The notes beneath the pieces are model-generated. The model saw nothing but the letters and a program-made list of their open reading frames with translations. It ran no database searches and was not told the origin of the DNA. A stretch of 64,000 bases of DNA from CAVVXX01 sp963707975 (GTDB lineage: Bacteria; Pseudomonadota; Alphaproteobacteria; Micropepsales; Micropepsaceae): NCBI GenBank assembly GCA_963707975.1, contig OY970177.1, forward strand, positions 620,001-684,000. The letters run 5' to 3'. This document shows positions 52,320 to 61,531 of the stretch, one piece after another. Position 1 is the stretch's first letter. Each line of letters opens with the position of its first letter. The position numbers were made by a program, and so were the translations under genes.

Positions 52320-52831
52320 CGTGCGCGGCGGCGGCCTTTGCCGCGTGGGCCGGCCCCCTTATCGGGCCTGCGTTCGGCCTCAGCATGGGCCACAATCAAA
52401 ATCAGCATTTTGACGAATTTGGCTCTCTCGGCCGCCGGCAATCCGGCCAAAAACCCCTTGTCCACCCGGTCGTTAGCGGCCCTCGCCCCCCTCAGAGCCT
52501 TGCGGCCGGAAGGCGCGATCTGCACGGCATTGGCGCGCGCGTCGCTCTCGGTCCGCTCGCAGGCGAGCAAGCCCCTTTCGGTCATGCGGCGGATCATTTC
52601 GGCCAAGGTCGAGCGGTCGATGCCAGTGATGCCGACGAGATCGGTCTGGCTCACGCCTTCGTTCTGTTCGACGGCGGCAAGCACGGTGAATTGCTGCTTG
52701 GTCAATTCGCTTGCACCAGGTTCGCGGGAAAAAAGATCGTTGGCGTATTGCATGCACCGGCGCAGCAGATGCGTGGGTGTTTGGGAAAGATCGAAGCCGC
52801 CGTCCGCCTTGCGCGGACCTTTCGAAGCCAT
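52316..52831 (-). CDS. MarR family transcriptional regulator
   Basis: A 171-residue winged-helix regulator: LTKQQFTVLAAVEQNEGVSQTDLVGITGIDRSTLAEMIRRMTERGLLACERTESDARANAVQI holds the recognition helix and the wing with the usual DxR. The C terminus is strongly basic (RGKGRRRAR). A good -10 box TATAAT lies on the minus strand at 52860-52855, but no convincing -35. The 273 bp upstream hold no gene. Target and ligand are unknown. Confidence 0.88.
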   Translation of the reverse strand: MASKGPRKADGGFDLSQTPTHLLRRCMQYANDLFSREPGASELTKQQFTVLAAVEQNEGVSQTDLVGITGIDRSTLAEMIRRMTERGLLACERTESDARANAVQIAPSGRKALRGARAANDRVDKGFLAGLPAAERAKFVKMLILIVAHAEAERRPDKGAGPRGKGRRRAR

Positions 52832-53104
52832 CTGAAAAACCCCTGGAGTTTATTATTATAAGGCTACGCGGCACAATCGTCCGTACCCGGCGGACCTGCC
52901 AAACATAGCCTGAATGCGGGCGAACGCAATCCCTATCGGCAAAGGTTCTGCAACACCTTGAACTTGCGTTTTGTTTTGAATGCTTGAGAACGACGAATGC
53001 ATTGGATTGCTTCAGGCGCAAGCTTCCGGACAACAGCCACAAGATTTTCGGATTATTTCGGGGACGAACAATAATGCTGGATGTCCGGGCTGGAATAATC
53101 CCGA

Positions 53105-53674
53105 TCATGCCTCGCCGTGAGGCGTTTCGTCGCTTGTGATCTGGTGGCGCGAAAGAAAAGGTAATTGTGCAACACTGAAAAGTAAAATGAGCGGCACCAC
53201 CGCCCAAACTTTAAATGCGACCCAGGTGTTGGTGGAAAAACTGCGCCAAACAATTTCGTTGGCGACGGCAAGCGCGGCAAAGAACGCGGCCCAGCGCCAA
53301 GTAAGACCGCGCCAGCCCTGCTCGTCGAGCTGAAAAGCCTGCCCGAACGCGTACTTGATTAGGATGCGCCCAGAAGCCAGCCCACCCAGCAAAATGGCCG
53401 CAAATAGCGCGTAAAGGATGCTGGGCTTGACCTTGATAAACATGTCATTTTTCAGCCAGAGCGTGAGCCCTCCAAACACGAGCACCAGCACGCCCGTAAT
53501 AAGCGGCACGGGAGATACCTTGCGCTCGATGGCGAAGCCTATGCCTATGGTGATGACCATCGCCGTCATGAACGCCGCTGTCGCGGTAAAAATTCCGAAA
53601 AAATAATTGGCGCCGAAGAAGAGCAGCAATGGCCCCAGATCGAGCACCAGCTTTAGCAGCGGCGGGATTTTCAT
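53105..53674 (-). CDS. yciB: Inner membrane-spanning protein YciB (septation protein A)
   Basis: A 189-residue polytopic membrane protein with five or six helices. The family stretches are KLVLDLGPLLLFFGANYFFGIF, NEIVWRSFSTNTWVAFKVW and VKPSILYALFAAILLGGL. YciB affects cell division and envelope synthesis; the exact role is debated. It is the last gene of the dapF-mtaB-ftsY-yciB run and overlaps ftsY by 4 bp. A GCCTC-N5-GAGGC hairpin straddles its stop. Confidence 0.9.
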   Translation of the reverse strand: MKIPPLLKLVLDLGPLLLFFGANYFFGIFTATAAFMTAMVITIGIGFAIERKVSPVPLITGVLVLVFGGLTLWLKNDMFIKVKPSILYALFAAILLGGLASGRILIKYAFGQAFQLDEQGWRGLTWRWAAFFAALAVANEIVWRSFSTNTWVAFKVWAVVPLILLFSVAQLPFLSRHQITSDETPHGEA

Positions 53675-54603
53675 GCGGCGCCTGTCAGGGCTTTGGCAAA
53701 AGCATTGGCGTCGAAAGGCTGCAAATCGTCCAGCCCCTCACCCACGCCAATGAAATGAACCGGCAGCCCAAAGCGATAGGCAAGCGCGATCAATATTCCA
53801 CCCTTCGCCGTGCCGTCGAGCTTGGTCATGATGAGGCCGGAAAGCGGCACCGCGCCTTTGAATGCTTCAACCTGCGAGAGCGCATTCTGGCCGGTGGTGG
53901 CGTCGAGCACCAAAAGTCCCGCCTGTGGCGCGCTTGCATCCAACTTCTTGATCACGCGGGCGATTTTCTCCAGTTCCGCCATCAGGCCAGCCTTGTTTTG
54001 CAACCGGCCCGCGGTGTCGATAAGAAGCACGTCGGCGTGACCTTCGCGGGCCTCCGAGATCGCATCGAAGGCAAGCCCAGCCGCATCCGCGCCGGGCTCG
54101 CGCGCAATCACTTTCGCGCCCGCGCGTTCGCCCCAGATTTGCAATTGCTGGATGGCGGCGGCGCGAAACGTGTCGCAGGCCGCGATCCACACCTTCAACC
54201 CATCCTTGCGCAACTTGGCCGCGAGCTTGCCGATGGTCGTGGTTTTGCCTGTGCCGTTGACGCCCGCGACCAGCACCACGAACGGTTTTTTAGTCCGGTC
54301 AACGGTAAAAGGCTTGGCCACGGGCGCAAGCACGGCCGCTATGGCATTGGCCAGCAGTACCCGCAGTTCGGTTTCGGAAATTTCCATGTCATAGCGGCCC
54401 TTGGCCACTTCGCCGGCAATCTGGTGCGCGAGGCTGGCGCCCACATCGGCGCGAATGAGCGCTTCTTCGAGCGCGGCGACTGTTTTGGCATCGAGGCGGC
54501 GCTTGGTGAAAATGCCAGTGAGATCGACCGACAGCGTGGACGTGCTGCGCGACAGGCCTGTCTTGAGGCGCGCGAACAATCCCTGACTTTCCGCTTCCTT
54601 CAT
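53671..54603 (-). CDS. ftsY: Signal recognition particle receptor FtsY
   Basis: FtsY is the SRP receptor GTPase that docks ribosome-Ffh complexes at the membrane. At 310 residues it has only the NG domains and a short N terminus, without the long acidic A domain of E. coli. Motifs: VAGVNGTGKTTTIGKLA, ACDTFRAAAIQQLQ, LLIDTAGRLQNK and ITKLDGTAKGG in the form MTKLDGTAKGG. Its partner gene ffh lies at 59.2 kb. It overlaps mtaB and yciB by 4 bp each. Confidence 0.95.
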   Translation of the reverse strand: MKEAESQGLFARLKTGLSRSTSTLSVDLTGIFTKRRLDAKTVAALEEALIRADVGASLAHQIAGEVAKGRYDMEISETELRVLLANAIAAVLAPVAKPFTVDRTKKPFVVLVAGVNGTGKTTTIGKLAAKLRKDGLKVWIAACDTFRAAAIQQLQIWGERAGAKVIAREPGADAAGLAFDAISEAREGHADVLLIDTAGRLQNKAGLMAELEKIARVIKKLDASAPQAGLLVLDATTGQNALSQVEAFKGAVPLSGLIMTKLDGTAKGGILIALAYRFGLPVHFIGVGEGLDDLQPFDANAFAKALTGAA

Positions 54604-55862
54604 GCCGCGGCCTGAAACACCGCCGTGGCCTGCAACTTCGCGCCATCATGGCCGCTCACGCGCACGCGCAGGATTGCGCCCGGCTCACCCGCGCCTGCAA
54701 ATTGAACCGGTGCGAAACATGGCGTGCGGCCGAAGCCCGGCTTTTCAACCAGAATGTCCTGCTCAGTGCCGGCCAGGCTGGCGAGGTGCTTTTGCAATGC
54801 CGTCTTGCCCTTGGCGCGCAAACGCGCCGCGCGCTCCTTGACGGTGGCGCGCGGGAGTTGCGGCATGCGCGCGGCGGGCGTACCCTTGCGCGGGCTGAAC
54901 GGGAAGACATGCAGATAAGAAAATCCCGCCTCGTTCACCAGCGACAGCGTATTGGCGAACATGGCTTCCGTTTCGGTGGGAAAGCCCGCGATAAGATCGG
55001 CGCCGAAGGTGGCATCGGGCCTTAGGCCGAGCACAGTTTTGCAAAAATCAATCGTGTGGCCACGCAGATGGCGGCGCTTCATGCGCTTGAGGATGAGATC
55101 GTCGCCCGCCTGCGCCGAAAGATGAAAGTGCGGCATCAGCCGTTCTTGATCTGCGATCGCGCGCAACAACGCTTCATCCACTTCGATGGAATCGATCGAA
55201 GACAATCTCAGCCGCGGCAATTCCGGCACTAACTTTAGAATACGCGCAACCAGCGCGCCCAGAGTGGGCTTGCCCGGCAGATCCGCGCCATAAGCCGTGA
55301 GATCGACACCCGACAGCACGATTTCCTTGAAGCCGTTGACGACCAAGCGGCGAGCCTCCTCGACCACGGCGCCCACGCCTACGCTGCGCGAATTTCCCCG
55401 CCCATAGGGAATGATGCAAAAGGTGCAGCGGTGGTCGCAGCCGTTCTGCACCTGCAGCACGGCGCGCGCGCGGCCTTCGAAACTGTCCACAAACTGCGCG
55501 GCCGTTTCCCGCACCGACATGATGTCGTTGACACACACCCGCTCGGCAATGCCGAAATCGGGTGAATAATTTTCCGCGTGCAGTTTTTCTTCATTGCCGA
55601 GCACGCGGGCGACTTCCGGCATCGCCGCATAGGTCGCTGGCTCGGTCTGCACGGCGCAACCGGTGACGATGATGCGCGCCTGCGGGTCGTCGCGCTTTAA
55701 CCGCCGGATCGCTTGCCTCGACTGGCGCACGGCCTCGCCCGTCACAGCGCAGGTGTTGACGATGACGGCGTTTTCCAGGCCTGCTTCGGTAGCGCGCAAT
55801 TTGATCGCCTCGGATTCATAGGCGTTGAGGCGGCAGCCAAAGGTGACGACTTCGACGCTCAT
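54600..55862 (-). CDS. mtaB: tRNA t6A37 methylthiotransferase MtaB
   Basis: MtaB is a radical-SAM enzyme that converts t6A37 to ms2t6A37. The 420-residue protein has the N-terminal cluster-binding UPF0004 domain (VVTFGCRLNAYESE, VNTCAVTGEA, TGCAVQTEP), the radical-SAM Cys motif NGCDHRCTFCIIPYGRG, and a C-terminal TRAM-like segment (GAILRVRVSGHDGAKLQA). Its substrate t6A is made by TsaD, encoded at 32.0-33.1 kb. It overlaps dapF and ftsY by 4 bp each. Confidence 0.94.
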   Translation of the reverse strand: MSVEVVTFGCRLNAYESEAIKLRATEAGLENAVIVNTCAVTGEAVRQSRQAIRRLKRDDPQARIIVTGCAVQTEPATYAAMPEVARVLGNEEKLHAENYSPDFGIAERVCVNDIMSVRETAAQFVDSFEGRARAVLQVQNGCDHRCTFCIIPYGRGNSRSVGVGAVVEEARRLVVNGFKEIVLSGVDLTAYGADLPGKPTLGALVARILKLVPELPRLRLSSIDSIEVDEALLRAIADQERLMPHFHLSAQAGDDLILKRMKRRHLRGHTIDFCKTVLGLRPDATFGADLIAGFPTETEAMFANTLSLVNEAGFSYLHVFPFSPRKGTPAARMPQLPRATVKERAARLRAKGKTALQKHLASLAGTEQDILVEKPGFGRTPCFAPVQFAGAGEPGAILRVRVSGHDGAKLQATAVFQAAA

Positions 55863-56710
55863 GGCTTTGCCGCCAGCGCCGCAAGATCGGCCTCACCACG
55901 GAAACTGAGCATGGCGGGTCCGGTCATCAGCACATGATCGTCCTTCTCGCGCCATTCGATTTTCAATTTGCCGCCATCGAGCAGAACTTCGCAGGCGCGT
56001 CCGGCAAGGCCACGCCGGTAAGCGGCGACAACGGCGGCGCAGGCGCCCGTGCCGCAGGCAAGGGTCACGCCGGCGCCACGCTCCCACACCCGCAAGCGCA
56101 GGGATTTTTCCGAGCGCGTTTGCGCGAACACCACATTGGTGCGCGCGGGGAACCAGGGGTGGCATTCGATAACGGGGCCGAGTGTTTCGACGGGAGCACT
56201 TTCCGTTTTTTCGACAAATAGCACGCAATGGGGATTGCCCATCGAGACGGCCGCGGCGCTCTGCAGCGCCTTGTGGTGAAAACCTTCGACCGGGAGAGCG
56301 AACGATGCCGTGTCCACCGCCTGCGTCATCGGGATTTCGCGCCAGTCCAAATGCGGCGCGCCCATGTCCACCGTGACGAGGCCCGCGCCCGCCGAGGTGC
56401 AAAGAAGCATCCCGCCCATGGTTTCGAGCGTGATCTGGCTTACCTCTTCTTCGTTCATCAGCAGCTGCGCCACGCAGCGCGCGGCATTGCCGCAGGATTC
56501 CACTTGGCCGCCATCGGCGTTGAAAATGCGCATGAAAGCATCGGCGCCGTTCTTGGCGCGCTCGATCACAATCACCTGATCGCAGCCCACGCCCGTGTGG
56601 CGGTCGGCGACATCGCGCGCAGCTTTTTGTTCGAGCGCAAGCCTTTGATGCCGCGCGTCGAATACGACGAAATCATTGCCCAACCCGTGCATTTTCAAGA
56701 ACGAGATCAT
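55859..56710 (-). CDS. dapF: Diaminopimelate epimerase
   Basis: DapF makes meso-diaminopimelate for lysine and peptidoglycan. The start MISFLKMHGLGNDFVVFDAR at 56710 gives 283 residues; the frame is open to 56746. The two catalytic cysteines lie in ESCGNAARCVAQLL and TLACGTGACAAVVAAY, with MGNPHCVLFV between. It is the first gene of the dapF-mtaB-ftsY-yciB run and diverges from the S9 peptidase gene across about 98 bp. Confidence 0.96.
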   Translation of the reverse strand: MISFLKMHGLGNDFVVFDARHQRLALEQKAARDVADRHTGVGCDQVIVIERAKNGADAFMRIFNADGGQVESCGNAARCVAQLLMNEEEVSQITLETMGGMLLCTSAGAGLVTVDMGAPHLDWREIPMTQAVDTASFALPVEGFHHKALQSAAAVSMGNPHCVLFVEKTESAPVETLGPVIECHPWFPARTNVVFAQTRSEKSLRLRVWERGAGVTLACGTGACAAVVAAYRRGLAGRACEVLLDGGKLKIEWREKDDHVLMTGPAMLSFRGEADLAALAAKP

Positions 56711-56808
56711 GGGCGTCTTATAGGCCGCGCGGGCGTATGCTGCCAACGCGCCATTGACGGGGATGTGTGGGTTTTCATAAGGAAGCTCAGACTTGGCAGG
56801 AGGTCTGG

Positions 56809-58956
56809 ATGCGTGTCGGCGTGTGTGTTGCGCTTGGGGTCGCTATTGTTGTGGCTGGGGCAGTGGGGGCGCGGCAGGCGCACAGCGCGGCCAAAGACAA
56901 CGATCCCTATCTCTGGCTTTCAGACATTCATGGCGCCAAGGCGCTTGCCTGGGTCGCCAAACAGAACGCGAAAAGCGACGCCTTCCTCAAACAAGACCCC
57001 GATTACGCGGCCGACCATGACGCCATCCAGCAATCGCTCAATACCCATGACCGCATTCCACTTGGCAGGCTGGAGCACAACGAGGTTTTCAATTTCTGGC
57101 AGGACGAGAGCCATGTGCGCGGGCTTTGGCGGCGCACCAGTGTGGCCGATTACCGCAAGCCAGAGCCCGATTGGGAAACCCTGCTCGATGTCGACAAGCT
57201 CGATGCCGACACGCACGCGGATTGGGTATTTCATGGCGCCAGCTGCTCGCCCTCGATGAAACGCTGCCTGGTCAATCTTTCGCCGGGTGGCGGCGACGCG
57301 GGCGTGATCCACGAATACGATCCCAAGACACATACGTTCATCGATGGCGGCTTCTCGCTTGCGCTAGCCAAATCGAACGCGGACTATATCGACGACGACA
57401 CCATTTTGTTCGCCACCGATTTCGGCGCGGGCTCGCTCACGGCCTCGGGCTATCCGCGCATCGTCAAGCTGTGGCATCGCGGACAAAACATTGCCGACGC
57501 CAAGACTGTATACGAAGGCGAGGTAGCCGACGTTGCTTCGCGCCCCGTGGTGTTTAACGGGCCCGGCGGCAATACGGCGGAAGGCGCAACCGCGCTCATC
57601 ACGCGCGGGGTAAGTTTCTTCCAGACGGAATATTATTATGTGCGCCCCGACGGGGCCACGCTGAAGCTGCCGCTGCCGCTGGGCGCCGATTTGAAGGGCC
57701 TGACCCAGAATTGCCTGATCTTCACACTGCGCGACGATTGGATACTTGGCGGCACGACCTACAAGAAAGGCTCGCTGCTTGCCTTTCCGCTGGAGCCGTT
57801 CCTGCACATGCGCGCGATGCCCATGATCAACGTGTTTTATGTTCCAGATGCGCGCAGCACGGTGGACAACACTTCGGCGGGCCGCGATGCGGTTTACGCC
57901 TCGATCTATAACAACGTCGTCGGCAGCGTGCATGTCTTCCGGCCCGCGAGCGGCGGGGTATGGAGCGACACCAAGCTAGATCTTCCGGCCAATGGGTCGA
58001 CCGCGCTCGTTTCCACCGACAATTGGAGCCCGGAAGCCTATTTCACTTACGAAAGTTTTCTCACCCCGCCCATGCTTTACGAAGATACGGGGGATGGGCA
58101 CCCCGCCGTCATCAAAGCACAGCCCGCGCTGTTCGACGCGAGCGGGCTTGCGGCCGATCAGTTCGAGGCCATTTCCGCCGACGGCACCCAGATTCCCTAT
58201 TTCCTCATTCACGCGAAAAACGCGAGCGGCCCCGTGCCGACTATTCTTTACTCCTATGGCGGCTTCGAGCTTTCGCTCACGCCCTGGTACTGGAACGATG
58301 GCCACCGGCCGGTGGACGCAGGCCAAGTCTGGCTGACCAAGGGTGGGGCGATTGCTGTCGCCAATATTCGCGGCGGCGGCGAGTTCGGGCCCGCCTGGCA
58401 CCAGGCGGCGTTGAAAGAAAACCGCCAGCGCGCCTTCGACGATTTCGCTGCAGTTGCCAAGGATCTGGAAGCGCGCGGATTTACCACGCCGGAGCATCTC
58501 GGCATCGTCGGCGCTTCCAATGGCGGCGTGCTCACCACCGTGACCATGACACAGCACCCGGAATTGCTGCATGCGGTGGTGTGCCAGCGGCCGCTCGTCG
58601 ACATGCTGCGCTACACGCATTTTGGCGCGGGCGCATCGTGGGTCGAGGAATATGGCGATCCCGATAAACCGGAGGACCGCGCCTATCTCGAAAAATATTC
58701 CGCCTATCAGAATGTGAAGAGACACGTGAAATATCCGCCCATCCTTTTCATCACCGAAACCAGCGACGACCGGGTCACGCCTGTGTGGGCACGCATGATG
58801 GCGGCGAAGATGGAGGCGCAGGGCCACGATGTTCTTTTCAACGAAGCGTCCGAAGGCGGCCATGGGCCGGGCTCGACCAACACCGAAGAGGCGGAATATT
58901 GGGCGCTCTCTTACGTCTATCTCGCGCGGCAATTGAGGCTTGGTTCCTCGCATTGA
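56809..58956 (+). CDS. S9A prolyl oligopeptidase family protein, exported
   Basis: A 715-residue serine peptidase. The start at 56809 follows a perfect AGGAGGT at good spacing; a signal segment (VGVCVALGVAIVVAGAVGA) follows. The N-terminal propeller opens DPYLWLSDIHGAKALAWVAKQN. The C-terminal alpha/beta hydrolase has the catalytic Ser in GIVGASNGGVLT, Asp in ETSDDRVTPVWARMM and His in SEGGHGPGST. It probably cleaves short proline-containing peptides in the periplasm. The frame is open upstream to 56767. Confidence 0.93.
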   Translation: MRVGVCVALGVAIVVAGAVGARQAHSAAKDNDPYLWLSDIHGAKALAWVAKQNAKSDAFLKQDPDYAADHDAIQQSLNTHDRIPLGRLEHNEVFNFWQDESHVRGLWRRTSVADYRKPEPDWETLLDVDKLDADTHADWVFHGASCSPSMKRCLVNLSPGGGDAGVIHEYDPKTHTFIDGGFSLALAKSNADYIDDDTILFATDFGAGSLTASGYPRIVKLWHRGQNIADAKTVYEGEVADVASRPVVFNGPGGNTAEGATALITRGVSFFQTEYYYVRPDGATLKLPLPLGADLKGLTQNCLIFTLRDDWILGGTTYKKGSLLAFPLEPFLHMRAMPMINVFYVPDARSTVDNTSAGRDAVYASIYNNVVGSVHVFRPASGGVWSDTKLDLPANGSTALVSTDNWSPEAYFTYESFLTPPMLYEDTGDGHPAVIKAQPALFDASGLAADQFEAISADGTQIPYFLIHAKNASGPVPTILYSYGGFELSLTPWYWNDGHRPVDAGQVWLTKGGAIAVANIRGGGEFGPAWHQAALKENRQRAFDDFAAVAKDLEARGFTTPEHLGIVGASNGGVLTTVTMTQHPELLHAVVCQRPLVDMLRYTHFGAGASWVEEYGDPDKPEDRAYLEKYSAYQNVKRHVKYPPILFITETSDDRVTPVWARMMAAKMEAQGHDVLFNEASEGGHGPGSTNTEEAEYWALSYVYLARQLRLGSSH

Positions 58957-58990
58957 CTTGATGGGCGCGCGCGCCTAAACCACCGGCCGA

Positions 58991-59075
58991 TCCGGAAAGG
59001 GAAACCCTTCCGGCCCCGCACGTGATGCGGGGTCGCCCCCAGGCAGCGCAGGTGCGCCCCCTGGGGCGCTCGGCG
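58991..59075. repeat. Cluster of three GC-rich hairpins
   Basis: Three stems follow one another after the S9 gene: CCGGAAAGGG/CCCTTCCGG, CCCCGCA/TGCGGGG, and GCGCCCC/GGGGCGC. None is followed by a T run. They may help end transcription of the S9 gene or be part of a repeat element with the palindromes to the right. Confidence 0.45.
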
Positions 59076-59085
59076 TTTGGTCATG

Positions 59086-59155
59086 CCTCACCCTGAGCTT
59101 GTCGAAGGGTGAGGCGAAACATTGTTCCTCATGCTTCGACAAGCTCAGCATGAGG
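59086..59155. repeat. GAGCTTGTCGAAG-type palindromic repeat
   Basis: Two hairpins, 59086-59114 (CCTCACCCT/AGGGTGAGG) and 59127-59155 (CCTCATGC/GCATGAGG), carry TGAGCTTGTCGAAG and its inverse CTTCGACAAGCTCA in their loops. This is a widespread intergenic repeat type in alphaproteobacteria, from memory of Caulobacter- and Sphingomonas-like genomes. It ends 13 bp before ffh. Confidence 0.75.
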
Positions 59156-59168
59156 GTGAAGGGAATTA

Positions 59169-60545
59169 ATGTTCGACGGATTGCAGAAGCGTCTTGGCGA
59201 TGTGTTCGATGCGCTGAAGCGCAAGGCCGCGCTTTCCGAAGCCGACGTCGATGCGGCGCTGACCCAGGTGCGCGCGGCGCTGCTTGACGCAGATGTGGCG
59301 CTTCCCGTCGTCAATGATTTTTTGGCGCGTGTGCGCGACCGCGCGGTTGGCGAGAGCGTCGTCCGCTCGGTCACGCCGGGCCAGCAAGTGGTCAAGATCG
59401 TCCATGACGCGCTGATCGAAATGCTGGGCAGCGAAGGCGTTGGCCTCGCGCTGGGAAGCCCGCCTGCGCCCATTTTGATGGTGGGCTTGCAGGGCTCGGG
59501 CAAAACCACCACCGCGGCCAAGCTCGCCGCTTATCTTCAAAACAAAGAAAAGAAGCGCGTGCTGATGGCCTCGCTCGACGTGGCGCGCCCCGCCGCGATG
59601 GAGCAATTGAAGGTGCTGGGCGAGCAGGCGGGCGTGGCCACGCTGCCCGTCATTGCCAATCAGAAACCAACCGACATCGCCAGGCGCGCCATGGCCGCCG
59701 CGCGCGTGGGCGCCTACGACGCGGTGATCCTGGACACGGCTGGCCGCCAGCATGTGGATGACCAGTTGATGGCCGAAGTGGCGGCCGTGCGCGACATCGC
59801 GCGCCCGCATGAAACGCTTCTGGTGGCGGACAGCTTGACCGGCCAGGACGCAGTCAACATCGCCATGAGCTTTCACGCGCGCGTGGCCCTTTCTGGAATC
59901 ATCCTCACGCGCGCCGATGGCGATGCGCGGGGCGGCGCCGCACTTTCCATGCGCGCAGTCACAGGCGCGCCGATAAAATTCCTCGGCACAGGCGAGAAAC
60001 TCGATGCGCTGGAAGCATTTAGTCCCTCGCGCGTGGCCGCGCGTATTCTCGACATGGGCGATGTGGTGGCGCTGGTTGAAAAGGCAGCCGAAAACTTCGA
60101 CCGCGAGCAGGCCGAGAAACTCGCTCGCAAAATGAAGAAAGGCGAGTTCGATTTCGACGATCTGGCCGAGCAATTGCGCCAGATGCGCAAGATGGGCGGC
60201 ATGGAAGGCCTGCTCGCCATGCTGCCGGGCGTGGGCAAAGTGAAGGAGCAGATCGCGGCCGCCGGCTTCGACGATCGGCTGCTGAAGCGGCAGGAAGCAA
60301 TCATGCAATCGATGACGCGCGAGGAACGCACCGACCCCGACGTGCTCAACGGCTCGCGCCGCAAGCGCATCGCCAAGGGCGCGGGCGTGGAAGTCTCCGA
60401 CGTGAACCGGCTTTGTAAAATGCACCGCCAGATGTCGGACATGATGAAACGCATGGGTAAGGGTGGCCGCATGCCGTTTGGCGCTGGAATCAACCCGCAA
60501 ATGCTTTCGCAGCTGGGCGGCATGCCGCCGGGATTCAAGAAATAA
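59169..60545 (+). CDS. ffh: Signal recognition particle protein Ffh
   Basis: Ffh is the SRP54 GTPase that binds signal sequences and 4.5S RNA. The 458-residue protein has the N domain, then G-domain motifs GLQGSGKTTTAAKLA, DVARPAAMEQLKVL, ILDTAGRQHVD and LTRADGDARGGAALS. The Met-rich M domain follows (MRKMGGMEGLLAMLPGVGK and LCKMHRQMSDMMKRMGKGGRMP). The ribosome binding site is GAAGGGA. It heads the ffh-rpsP-rimM-trmD-rplS cluster. The 4.5S RNA gene was not seen here. Confidence 0.96.
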   Translation: MFDGLQKRLGDVFDALKRKAALSEADVDAALTQVRAALLDADVALPVVNDFLARVRDRAVGESVVRSVTPGQQVVKIVHDALIEMLGSEGVGLALGSPPAPILMVGLQGSGKTTTAAKLAAYLQNKEKKRVLMASLDVARPAAMEQLKVLGEQAGVATLPVIANQKPTDIARRAMAAARVGAYDAVILDTAGRQHVDDQLMAEVAAVRDIARPHETLLVADSLTGQDAVNIAMSFHARVALSGIILTRADGDARGGAALSMRAVTGAPIKFLGTGEKLDALEAFSPSRVAARILDMGDVVALVEKAAENFDREQAEKLARKMKKGEFDFDDLAEQLRQMRKMGGMEGLLAMLPGVGKVKEQIAAAGFDDRLLKRQEAIMQSMTREERTDPDVLNGSRRKRIAKGAGVEVSDVNRLCKMHRQMSDMMKRMGKGGRMPFGAGINPQMLSQLGGMPPGFKK

Positions 60546-60584
60546 AGCGTTCAAGAAATAATCTGATCAACCAAGGGAGAAACC

Positions 60585-61004
60585 ATGTCACTGAAAATCA
60601 GAATGTCGCGCGGCGGCACCAAGAAGCGCCCGTTTTATTCCATCGTGGTGGCGGACAGCCGCATGCCGCGCGACGGCCGCTTCATCGAGAAGCTGGGCTT
60701 TCACAATCCGCTCATGCCCAAGGACCACGCCGACCGCACCAAGCTCGACCTTGAAAAAGCGAAAGCGTGGATGGCGAAAGGAGCAACCCCATCCGACCGC
60801 GTGCATCGCCTGCTGGCCGAAGCGGGCGTGCTGAAACCCTTAAAGCGCAACAATCCCGAAAAGGCGAAGCCGAAAAAGAAGCGTCAGGAACGCGAAGCAG
60901 GCGGCGCTGCTGCCGCTGCCGCGCAAGCTTCTGCGGCAGCTGCTCCTGCGGCTCCAGCTGCTGCTCCCGCAGCCGAAGCGGAAACCAAGCCCGCTGAGGC
61001 GTGA
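60585..61004 (+). CDS. rpsP: 30S ribosomal protein S16 with Ala-rich tail
   Basis: Residues 1-85 are a normal S16: MSLKIRMSRGGTKKRPFYSIVVADSRMPRDGRFIEKLGFHNP. A Lys-rich stretch and an Ala-rich tail (residues about 95-139) extend the chain to 139 residues; extended tails are frequent in alphaproteobacterial S16. The ribosome binding site is AGGGAGAAACC. The stop overlaps the rimM start as GTGA. Confidence 0.95.
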   Translation: MSLKIRMSRGGTKKRPFYSIVVADSRMPRDGRFIEKLGFHNPLMPKDHADRTKLDLEKAKAWMAKGATPSDRVHRLLAEAGVLKPLKRNNPEKAKPKKKRQEREAGGAAAAAAQASAAAAPAAPAAAPAAEAETKPAEA

Positions 61005-61531
61005 GTGTGGCGCGTGAGCTTCCCGTGCCTGCGCCCGGTGGCCTGCTGGTGGGCGTGGTCGTCGGCCCCCAGGGGTTGAACGGCGAGGTGAAAGTGAAAA
61101 CCTTCACCGCCACGCCGGAGAGCATCGGCGATTATGGGCCGCTGTTCACGGAAGATGGGCGCAGCTTTGCAGTGAACCATGCGCACCAGCTTAAAGCTGA
61201 CAGTGTGGTCATTCGCCTCAAGGGCGTAGACGATCGGAATCAAGCGGACGCATTGAAAGGCATGAAGCTTTATGTGCCGCGCTCGGCTTTGCCGAAACCG
61301 GCGAAGAATGAATTCTACCATGCCGATCTGATTGGCCTGCGCGTGGAAGACGAAGGCGGAAAAAGACTTGGCACCGTGCGCGCCATCCACAATTTCGGCG
61401 CAAGCGACGTGATCGAAATCGAGGACGCGCGCGGGCAAACAACGATGCTGCCGTTCACGCGCGCCATCGTGCCCGTTGTCGATATCGCGGGCGGGCGTAT
61501 CGTGGCCGTGCCGGTGACCTATAATGAATAA
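61001..61531 (+). CDS. rimM: Ribosome maturation factor RimM
   Basis: RimM assists 30S head assembly through S19. The 176-residue protein has the two expected beta-barrel domains: LVGVVVGPQGLNGEVKVKTFT near the start, then the PRC barrel around EFYHADLIGLRVEDEGGKRLGTVRAIHNFGASDV. The GTG start at 61001 overlaps the rpsP stop; a second GTG two codons on is an alternative. It overlaps trmD by 8 bp. Confidence 0.94.
   Translation: MSVARELPVPAPGGLLVGVVVGPQGLNGEVKVKTFTATPESIGDYGPLFTEDGRSFAVNHAHQLKADSVVIRLKGVDDRNQADALKGMKLYVPRSALPKPAKNEFYHADLIGLRVEDEGGKRLGTVRAIHNFGASDVIEIEDARGQTTMLPFTRAIVPVVDIAGGRIVAVPVTYNE

Noticed and set aside
52832..53104. A gene between marR and yciB
   Set aside because: Frames here have no ribosome binding site or conserved features; only a -10-like TATAAT for marR stands out.
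59166..60554. 462-codon open frame opposite ffh
   Set aside because: Full-length antisense shadow of a conserved gene; the translation is low-complexity and matches nothing I know.
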